The notes beneath the pieces were generated by a model. That model was not told the origin of the DNA, made no database searches, and saw only the letters and a list, made by a program, of their open reading frames with translations. Positions 7,280 to 11,116 of a DNA stretch of 11,116 nucleotides are shown here, piece after piece. Source of the DNA: CBDVBL01 sp965555375. Its GTDB lineage: Bacteria; Zixibacteria; MSB-5A5; UBA10806. The position numbers were made by a program, and so were the translations under genes. The stretch covers positions 1 through 11,116 of the forward strand of contig CBEWDL010000113.1 of NCBI GenBank assembly GCA_965555375.1, in the 5' to 3' direction. Numbering within the stretch: the first letter of the stretch is position 1; every line of letters begins with the position of its first letter.

Positions 7280-8179
7280 ATGAGTAAAAATAGAGACAAA
7301 ATAATCGTCGCTGTAATAATTATTTCCGTGATTTTTTTGTTCTTCATCTTTTCTGGTATCCTATTTGGATTGACACGAAGCGCCGGCGGATTTGATGTCG
7401 GTTCTCTGGGAGGCCGGGTAGCTCTGGTGGACGTGAAGGGAGTAATTACGAGTTCTGAGAACGTTGTGCGTCAGCTTAAGAAATATCAGGACGACGGTTC
7501 GGTAAGAGCCCTGGTGTTGAGGGTCGATTCTCCAGGCGGCGGGGTTGCCGCCTCACAGGAGATTTATGATCAATTATTAAAGTTCAAAGATAGCGGAAAA
7601 TTTATAGTTGTCTCGATGGGTTCGGTAGCCGCTTCGGGTGGATATTACATAGCTTGCGCCGCTGATTCAATCGTGGCCAATCCGGGGACGGTAATCGGTT
7701 CTATTGGCGTTATGATCTCTTTTCCGGTTTTCGAGAGATTGATGGATAAGGTTGGAGTCAAAATGGAGGTCATCAAATCGGGGGACCTCAAGGACGTGGG
7801 GAATTATGCTCGTCAGATGACGCCTGCCGAAAGAAAGATGCTTCAGGCGCTTATCGAGGATTCCTACGATCAGTTCGTGAACGTTGTCGCCGAATCCCGC
7901 GATCTGGAAATGGACTCTGTCAGAGAATTCGCCAATGGTTCAGTCTTTACCGGGCGTCAGGGCATGGAGCTCGGATTGATTGACCGGCTCGGCACCTTGC
8001 AGGACGCTATAGCGGTTGCAGGAGAAATGTCCGACCTGGGAGATGACCCCCGGACGGTGAAAGAGAGACCCTACAGGCGACCATGGTGGGATCTGGTAAT
8101 GAAGCTCACGGGCCTTGACCCGGAATTCTTGAGCGGGCAAAGATCCTGGCCACATCTGGAATACATTTACGGCTACTGA
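7280..8179 (+). CDS. sppA: signal peptide peptidase SppA-like membrane serine protease (short form)
   Basis: A 299-residue ClpP/crotonase-fold protease of family S49 that degrades cleaved signal peptides and other membrane-near substrates on the outer face of the cytoplasmic membrane. One N-terminal membrane segment (about 8-30) anchors it. The catalytic dyad is visible: Ser119 in GSVAASGGYYIA and Lys171 in KSGDLKDVG. RVDSPGGGV (81-89) supplies the oxyanion-hole region. The length matches the short, single-domain form of Gram-positive SppA and many other bacteria, not the duplicated E. coli enzyme. The C-terminal stretch after about 255 is rich in Trp, Pro and Tyr and ends in EYIYGY, a tail I cannot assign. 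The gene follows a candidate promoter and palindrome, and its stop lies 6 bases before the next start, which indicates co-transcription with the FmdB-type gene. Confidence 0.94.
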   Translation: MSKNRDKIIVAVIIISVIFLFFIFSGILFGLTRSAGGFDVGSLGGRVALVDVKGVITSSENVVRQLKKYQDDGSVRALVLRVDSPGGGVAASQEIYDQLLKFKDSGKFIVVSMGSVAASGGYYIACAADSIVANPGTVIGSIGVMISFPVFERLMDKVGVKMEVIKSGDLKDVGNYARQMTPAERKMLQALIEDSYDQFVNVVAESRDLEMDSVREFANGSVFTGRQGMELGLIDRLGTLQDAIAVAGEMSDLGDDPRTVKERPYRRPWWDLVMKLTGLDPEFLSGQRSWPHLEYIYGY

Positions 8180-8185
8180 AGGAAG

Positions 8186-8407
8186 ATGCCGATATTTGAA
8201 TATCATTGTCTGATGTGTGGGAACGATTTTGAGCTTTTAATTTACGCAAATTCGGAGGATCCGATTTGCCCCGAGTGTAGTGCGACCGGGCCTCGCAAGA
8301 GGTTTTCCGTCTTCGGCATGAAATCGGGCGCCGGACGTTTTGTATCGTCGGCGGGCTCATCCTGCGATGGATGTGCCAGTCATAATTGCAGCGGTTGTAA
8401 TCATTAA
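8186..8407 (+). CDS. FmdB-family putative regulatory zinc ribbon protein
   Basis: A 73-residue protein with the FmdB/CxxC_CxxC_SSSS signature: MPIFEYHCLMCGNDFE at the start, then CPEC (29-32), forming a single zinc ribbon from two CxxC pairs. A flexible Gly/Ser stretch follows and the tail is a second Cys-rich cluster, CDGC (60-63) and CSGC (68-71), ending in His. Proteins of this family are common in bacteria and were named from a regulator linked to formamidase and amidase genes, but their role is not known in most organisms. GAAGGA sits just before the ATG. The gene is 6 bases after sppA and its stop is followed by a 39-base gap before HU. The tail could bind a second metal ion; that is inference. 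Confidence 0.88.
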   Translation: MPIFEYHCLMCGNDFELLIYANSEDPICPECSATGPRKRFSVFGMKSGAGRFVSSAGSSCDGCASHNCSGCNH

Positions 8408-8431
8408 AATGATAGAGTTAATTCTAATCTT

Positions 8432-8439
8432 AAGGAGGT
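8432..8439 (+). promoter_or_regulatory. strong Shine-Dalgarno sequence that fixes the HU start
   Basis: AAGGAGGT at 8432-8439 is a near-perfect anti-16S match with 7 bases to the ATG at 8447. An in-frame GTG at 8438 falls inside this site and so cannot be the start. Confidence 0.85.
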
Positions 8440-8446
8440 GTGCAAG

Positions 8447-8740
8447 ATGACCAAAGCTGATTTGGTCGAGCAAATCGCGGAGAAAACAGGTCTTACGCGA
8501 ACCGATGTTGCCGCCACGGTTGATATTTTCTTAGATGCGGTCAAACACAGTCTGGAAAACGGAAAAAACATCGAGATCCGGGGTTTTGGAACGTTCAAGA
8601 TAAAGCCCCGTAAAGCCCGCAAGGCCCGCAACCCCAGGACCGGGGAAGTGGTGCCGGTTCCTGATAGGAAAATACCGGTCTTTAAGCCGTCGAACGAATT
8701 CAAGAATTTAGTTATGAACTCCGAACAAAATAAAATGTAG
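8447..8740 (+). CDS. hup: HU-family DNA-binding protein
   Basis: A 97-residue histone-like protein that binds and bends DNA as a dimer in the nucleoid. The helical N-terminal half (MTKADLVEQIAEKTGLT) is followed by the family signature GFGTFKIKPRKARKARNPRTG (about 49-69), which begins the DNA-gripping beta arms. The Pro in NPRTGE and the closing helix (KPSNEFKNLV) are typical. IHF-like proteins share this fold, but the arm sequence and the stand-alone gene fit HU better. The ATG at 8447 is chosen because a strong Shine-Dalgarno sequence lies 7 bases upstream. High expression is likely given that site. The next gene starts 6 bases after the stop, so the two are probably translated from one message. 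Confidence 0.96.
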   Translation: MTKADLVEQIAEKTGLTRTDVAATVDIFLDAVKHSLENGKNIEIRGFGTFKIKPRKARKARNPRTGEVVPVPDRKIPVFKPSNEFKNLVMNSEQNKM

Positions 8741-8746
8741 GATTGA

Positions 8747-8842
8747 ATGCCCAGCGGTAAGAAACGTAAAAGACATAAAATAAAGACTCACAAACGGAAG
8801 AAGAGATTACGTAAGAATCGGCACAAGAAGAAAAATAGATAA
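8747..8842 (+). CDS. AURKAIP1/COX24-domain (mS38-like) mini ribosomal protein, 31 residues
   Basis: A 31-residue, extremely basic protein beginning MPSGKKRKRHK and ending RHKKKNR, almost entirely Lys, Arg and His. From family knowledge this is the bacterial AURKAIP1/COX24-domain protein, related to mitochondrial ribosomal protein mS38 and to the small actinobacterial protein bS22 on the 30S subunit. A role in the small ribosomal subunit is thus likely, probably as a peptide that packs against 16S rRNA. The start ATG at 8747 is preceded by AGG at 8739-8741 and lies 6 bases after the HU stop, consistent with coupled translation. It is short enough for automatic gene callers to miss. The sequence match to the family pattern is very strong, but the ribosomal role is inferred from relatives. 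Confidence 0.88.
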   Translation: MPSGKKRKRHKIKTHKRKKRLRKNRHKKKNR

Positions 8843-8865
8843 CGATTCATTGCGGGGATAATCCT

Positions 8866-9348
8866 TTGTCTAAAATCTGGGTGATCTCCGATACTCATCT
8901 TAGATCTGGCCAAAACCTCCCGGCTTCCTTCACCAGCAAGGTGAACCGGGAGGATGTTATTATACATCTGGGTGACTTTATCTCTCTCGATGTCGTTCAA
9001 TATCTTGAATCTCTGGCCGGCCTTGAGGCCGTTTCCGGCAACTGCGATTCTCATGCCATAAAAGACATATTTCCGTCCAGAAAGATAATAGATTTGGATG
9101 GTCTCAGGATTGGTCTGATTCACGGCAGGGGAGCACCGTCGGCAACCCTCGATACGGTGAGAAAGGAATTCGAGGGCAAAGTCGATATCGCGCTATTCGG
9201 TCATACCCATGATCCTTACCATGGCAGATTCGGCGGGACTGTTTTTTTCAATCCCGGCAGTCTCATCGAAGGTCGGGGGAATGGCAGAAGCTACGGGCTT
9301 CTGTGCCATGAGGGCGCCGAGGTATGGGGCGAGATATTCAAGATCTGA
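8866..9348 (+). CDS. YfcE/MJ0936-type metallophosphoesterase
   Basis: A 160-residue calcineurin-like phosphoesterase of the small YfcE/MJ0936 group (Metallophos_2). All metal-site motifs are present: SDTHL (Asp9, His11), HLGDF (Asp37), SGNCD (Asn59), LIHG (His86) and FGHTHDPY (His113, His115), followed by NPGSL. Relatives hydrolyse phosphodiester bonds with Mn2+ or similar metals, often only shown on artificial substrates; the natural substrate is unknown. The start is TTG at 8866, supported by GGGGA at 8854-8858 with 7 bases between and by the immediate family start (SKIWVISDTH). The gene is 23 bases after the mini ribosomal protein gene and is probably the last member of the unit that begins at sppA or HU. 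A frequent neighbour in other genomes is the RdgB/HAM1 nucleotide pyrophosphatase; it is absent here. Confidence 0.92.
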   Translation: MSKIWVISDTHLRSGQNLPASFTSKVNREDVIIHLGDFISLDVVQYLESLAGLEAVSGNCDSHAIKDIFPSRKIIDLDGLRIGLIHGRGAPSATLDTVRKEFEGKVDIALFGHTHDPYHGRFGGTVFFNPGSLIEGRGNGRSYGLLCHEGAEVWGEIFKI

Positions 9349-9469
9349 ATTTACCTGGAAATGTTCGGCCGGCTGGTAGCAAGCGGGGTATGGGTTCATT
9401 GCATTATTGCAGATTTTGAAGGCAACTTTGGTTGACTTAATTTCATAGGCGGGCTATATTTCTGAGCGC
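9349..9469. other. intergenic region before tRNA-Arg
   Basis: About 120 bases with no coding frame I can support and no convincing terminator hairpin with a T run. Its only clear content is the tRNA promoter near the right end. The gap from 9349 to 9682 otherwise holds just the tRNA and the putative attachment region. Confidence 0.6.
9432..9460 (+). promoter_or_regulatory. sigma-70-type promoter of tRNA-Arg
   Basis: TTGACT (9432-9437) and TATATT (9455-9460) with an exact 17-base spacer. The -10 ends 9 bases before the mature tRNA 5' end, leaving a 5' leader of only a few bases for RNase P. This is the best promoter match in the window. Confidence 0.75.
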
Positions 9470-9543
9470 GCCCCCGTAGCTCAGCAGGATAGAGCATCGG
9501 TTTCCTAAACCGAAGGTTGCCCGTTCGAGTCGGGCCGGGGGTA
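9470..9543 (+). tRNA. tRNA-Arg (anticodon CCU)
   Basis: A complete 74-base cloverleaf. The acceptor stem pairs 9470-9476 with 9536-9542 (seven pairs, the first a G-U), with discriminator A at 9543. The D stem GCTC/GAGC closes a 9-base loop. The anticodon stem TCGGT/ACCGA closes the loop TTCCTAA, giving anticodon CCT (9504-9506), which reads AGG. The variable loop is AGGTT; the T arm is GCCCG-TTCGAGT-CGGGC. CCA is not encoded. AGG codons are used in the neighbouring genes, so the tRNA is probably needed, which fits the rule that tRNA-integrating elements leave the gene whole. A strong promoter lies directly upstream. Confidence 0.96.
9519..9543 (+). other. inferred attachment site (attL core) at the tRNA-Arg 3' end
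   Basis: Tyrosine recombinases commonly target the T arm and acceptor 3' side of tRNA genes and rebuild the tRNA on insertion. The facing integrase gene ends 139 bases downstream. No second copy of the tRNA 3' end is visible in the window, so the far attachment site would be outside it and the exact core is unknown. Confidence 0.45.
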
Positions 9544-9613
9544 CTTGTTTATTCCCAAAAACTTATGTCTAATTAGCTGATATTTAAAGCGTTACACAGG
9601 GCATCGACCAAAA

Positions 9614-9644
9614 CGGAATAATCGGAATAAGTAGAAATAATCGG
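9614..9644 (+). repeat. CGGAATAA direct repeats between the tRNA and the integrase gene
   Basis: CGGAATAA occurs at 9614-9621 and again at 9623-9630, a period of 9 bases. A looser relative (AAATAATCGG) follows at 9635-9644, echoing the AATAATCGG at the junction of the first two. Another CGGAATAA is found upstream of the integrase at 10770. These are candidate arm-type recombinase or excision-factor sites. Confidence 0.5.
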
Positions 9645-9661
9645 GGGATAAAAAACAGGCG

Positions 9662-9681
9662 TGGTTACAATATGGTTACAA
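9662..9681 (+). repeat. tandem TGGTTACAA repeats at the integrase 3' end
   Basis: TGGTTACAA at 9662-9670 and 9673-9681 are exact copies 11 bases apart, about one helical turn, placed directly beside the integrase stop codon. A shorter GTTACA also lies at 9591-9596. Spacing on one DNA face suits cooperative protein binding, as at integrase arm sites. Confidence 0.5.
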
Positions 9682-9682
9682 G

Positions 9683-10714
9683 TTATAAGTCGATATTTTT
9701 GGCGTGGGCCTTGATGTCCTTATCGGTGAGATTGACGTAAAGCATAGTTGTCGTTATGTCGGCATGGCCCATTAATTTTTGTAGGATGAAAGGGGACGTG
9801 CCGGCCAGAATATGATGGACTCCGAACGTGTGTCGGAGATCATAAAGCCTACCATCTTTTAATCCTGCCTTTATCAGAGCCTTCTTAAACTTTTTATTCC
9901 AATACCATTCATTATATAGCGGTGTACCGTCTCCTTTGTCGAACACAAGAGGCCCGTTGTCCTTCAGCGATTTGAATATTGCCAGGGCCGTAGCATTCAG
10001 CGGGATCGTCCTAACCTCAAAATCTTTTGGGTAGAAATTCAATTCCGGGTATGCGGCAATCGTGACCGAGGCGTTTTTAAGATCGACATTATCCCACTGC
10101 TGGAAACGTAGCTCATTAGGCCGATACCCGACGTTGCCCGCCAGTCGAATGAAAGCCAAGACGGCAGGGTCTTCGATAGCCTTGTAGATTTTCCGGAGCT
10201 GTAGCTTTTTGAAATATCGGGGTTTTCGTGTATATGCTCCTTTTATTTTCTCAGCAGCCGCGAGGGGATTGATTTTAAGATATTCCGGATGTTCTCGAGC
10301 AACCCAGTTTAGGAATGCCTTCGCAACCTCGACATAATGATTGTAGGTTAGGGGAGAGTGATCCTTCAGAAATCGCTCCCGGAATTTTCTCAGTGATTGC
10401 AGGTCGATTTCGTGCAGATGATCAATACCTTTTTCCTCCCAAAAATCCATTAGGTTGTACAGGCGCCCTTTGCTTGTATTAATGGTTTTTGGGCGGCGGA
10501 TCTGCTCCATGGCCCGGAAATATTCATTGACCACCGTTCGGATAAAGACTTTCCGCTGCGGGCGCGGCATTTCGCCTATATGCTGTTTGATCTCGATTTC
10601 TTTGCGGACGGACTCAGCGACCTTCTTGTCTTTACTTACTACCCTGACAACACGTTTGCCGTTGTCGTAGTAGTCAAGGTACCATTTCCGGCCACGTTTT
10701 CGGATTGTCGCCAT
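9683..10714 (-). CDS. tyrosine recombinase / phage-type integrase
   Basis: A 343-residue site-specific recombinase that would cut and join DNA at attachment sites through a phosphotyrosine intermediate. The N-terminal segment (MATIRKRGRKWYLDYYDNGKR) resembles a small arm-DNA-binding domain. A helical core-binding domain covers about 55-150 and the catalytic domain about 165-343. Catalytic residues are visible: Arg198 in GYRPNELR, probable Lys230 in the beta-hairpin before VRTIPL, Arg294 and His295 in YDLRHTF (Tyr291 replaces the usual His of HxxR, a common variant), His317 in LMGHADITTT and the nucleophile Tyr326 in MLYVNL. All are intact, so it is probably active. The ATG at 10714 is chosen over an in-frame TTG at 10720 because a strong promoter places the transcript start at that ATG. 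It faces tRNA-Arg, the normal orientation for a tRNA-targeting island. Confidence 0.95.
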   Translation of the reverse strand: MATIRKRGRKWYLDYYDNGKRVVRVVSKDKKVAESVRKEIEIKQHIGEMPRPQRKVFIRTVVNEYFRAMEQIRRPKTINTSKGRLYNLMDFWEEKGIDHLHEIDLQSLRKFRERFLKDHSPLTYNHYVEVAKAFLNWVAREHPEYLKINPLAAAEKIKGAYTRKPRYFKKLQLRKIYKAIEDPAVLAFIRLAGNVGYRPNELRFQQWDNVDLKNASVTIAAYPELNFYPKDFEVRTIPLNATALAIFKSLKDNGPLVFDKGDGTPLYNEWYWNKKFKKALIKAGLKDGRLYDLRHTFGVHHILAGTSPFILQKLMGHADITTTMLYVNLTDKDIKAHAKNIDL

Positions 10715-10720
10715 GGTCAA

Positions 10721-10749
10721 ATTCTAATCTGAATGCTCCGGAAAATCAA
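10721..10749 (-). promoter_or_regulatory. sigma-70-type promoter of the integrase gene
   Basis: On the - strand TTGATT (10749-10744) and TAGAAT (10726-10721) are 17 bases apart. The predicted +1 falls at 10714, which is the A of the integrase ATG. No Shine-Dalgarno sequence is present, so a leaderless transcript is predicted. Confidence 0.6.
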
Positions 10750-10769
10750 ATCAAAAGTGGCGTCTGAGC

Positions 10770-10785
10770 CGGAATAACGGAAATA
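10770..10785 (+). repeat. CGGAATAA-CGGAAATA repeat upstream of the integrase
   Basis: CGGAATAA (10770-10777) is followed directly by CGGAAATA (10778-10785). It is in the same orientation as the CGGAATAA pair at 9614-9630 on the other side of the integrase gene, and both sets are followed at short distance by ACAGGCG (9655-9661 and 10790-10796). Possible recombinase or directionality-factor binding sites. Confidence 0.45.
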
Positions 10786-10909
10786 CCCCACAGGCGGCTG
10801 TCACCGGGTGATCGGATTTGAATGGATGGGGAAATAGATAATTAAAAACCTTCTTATCCTGCCGATAGCAAAATAGAATCAATGTATTCTTCATTAACAG
10901 GGAGGGTTT

Positions 10910-11116
10910 ATGCTCATCTGGTGTTCAGTGCTATTAGGCCTTGGTGTTTTGGCATTTCTCGATTCCCAATTTAACTATGGCTACATATTCAGAAGTGTTA
11001 ATTCAGTCCTGTTTATGCTTGTTTCGCTCGGACTTCTGATTAGAACAAGAGTTTTAATGAAACTGGGATTCACAGAGAAGTTCTTAATAACCAACAGAGA
11101 GCTTCAAGATCGGGAA
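10910..11116 (+). CDS. small membrane protein of unknown function, 3' truncated by window end
   Basis: Sixty-nine residues are visible from the ATG at 10910, with no stop before the window ends. A strong ribosome site (AGGGAGG just upstream) supports the start. Two hydrophobic stretches (about residues 1-17 and 29-44) are separated by a polar turn with Asp, Asn and aromatic residues. After them the chain becomes charged and helical (MKLGFTEKFLITNRELQDRE). I do not recognise the family. It is the first gene after the integrase and so is probably island cargo. Possibilities include a small envelope protein, a sensor with two N-terminal membrane helices, or an immunity or superinfection factor; the visible part does not decide. 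No known domain motif is present. Confidence 0.7.
   Translation, partial: MLIWCSVLLGLGVLAFLDSQFNYGYIFRSVNSVLFMLVSLGLLIRTRVLMKLGFTEKFLITNRELQDRE

Larger units (their letters stand above)
10715..10909. other. divergent intergenic region between integrase and cargo gene
   Basis: This 195-base gap holds the integrase promoter (- strand), a CGGAATAA repeat at 10770, an 11-base dyad TCACCGGGTGA at 10801-10811 that could be an operator, a possible + strand -10 TAGAAT at 10874-10879 with only a weak -35, and the ribosome site of the next gene. I see no additional coding frame that I can support. Confidence 0.55.

Noticed and set aside
8400..8413. AT-rich inverted repeat ATCATTAAAATGAT at the end of the FmdB-type gene
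   Set aside because: Six A/T-rich pairs around two bases with no T run; too weak for a terminator and partly coding, so probably chance.
9388..9414. Possible hairpin around TGCATTATTGCA before the tRNA
   Set aside because: The two TGCA ends do not extend into a stable stem and no T run follows, so no terminator is called.

Overview
The window reads as a bacterial chromosome segment of moderate GC content with ordinary, densely packed housekeeping genes, followed by the left edge of an integrated element. The lineage cannot be fixed from this sequence. A tiny very basic protein of the AURKAIP1/COX24 (mS38-like) type after an HU gene, a MutL with the endonuclease signature, sigma-54 regulation and a lipoprotein murein hydrolase together suggest a diderm bacterium, perhaps of the FCB assemblage or a related candidate phylum. 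This is inference.

Region by region. 2-1069 is the 3' part of a sigma-54-dependent NtrC-type response regulator. 1103-2488 encodes a SufS/CsdA-like class V PLP enzyme, followed after 5 bases by mutL (2494-4224), which overlaps or abuts miaA (to 5152). 5188-7224 is an MltD-like lipoprotein lytic transglycosylase with four LysM repeats. 7280-8179 is an SppA-like membrane serine protease, followed closely by an FmdB-type zinc ribbon protein (8186-8407), HU (8447-8740), the mS38-like mini-protein (8747-8842, 31 residues) and a YfcE-type metallophosphoesterase with a TTG start (8866-9348). All of these lie on the + strand.

A strong sigma-70-type promoter at 9432-9460 drives a complete tRNA-Arg(CCU) at 9470-9543. 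Facing it on the - strand is a tyrosine recombinase gene (9683-10714). The tRNA plus convergent integrase arrangement is the classic left end of a tRNA-integrated island or prophage. The single cargo gene visible is the start of a small membrane protein (from 10910) that runs off the window.

Three themes link the genes: nucleic acid upkeep (mutL, miaA, HU, tRNA-Arg), envelope biology (lytic transglycosylase, SppA) and mobile DNA at the right end. Genes that follow a recognisable promoter (the PLP enzyme, the transglycosylase, sppA, the integrase) have -10 boxes almost touching their start codons and no clear Shine-Dalgarno sequence, whereas several genes inside transcription units do have one. 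This suggests leaderless or very short-leader mRNAs. I see no CRISPR array, toxin-antitoxin pair, insertion sequence or defence system. No novel multi-gene system is evident; the most promising ground is the island that starts near 9540 and continues past the window.
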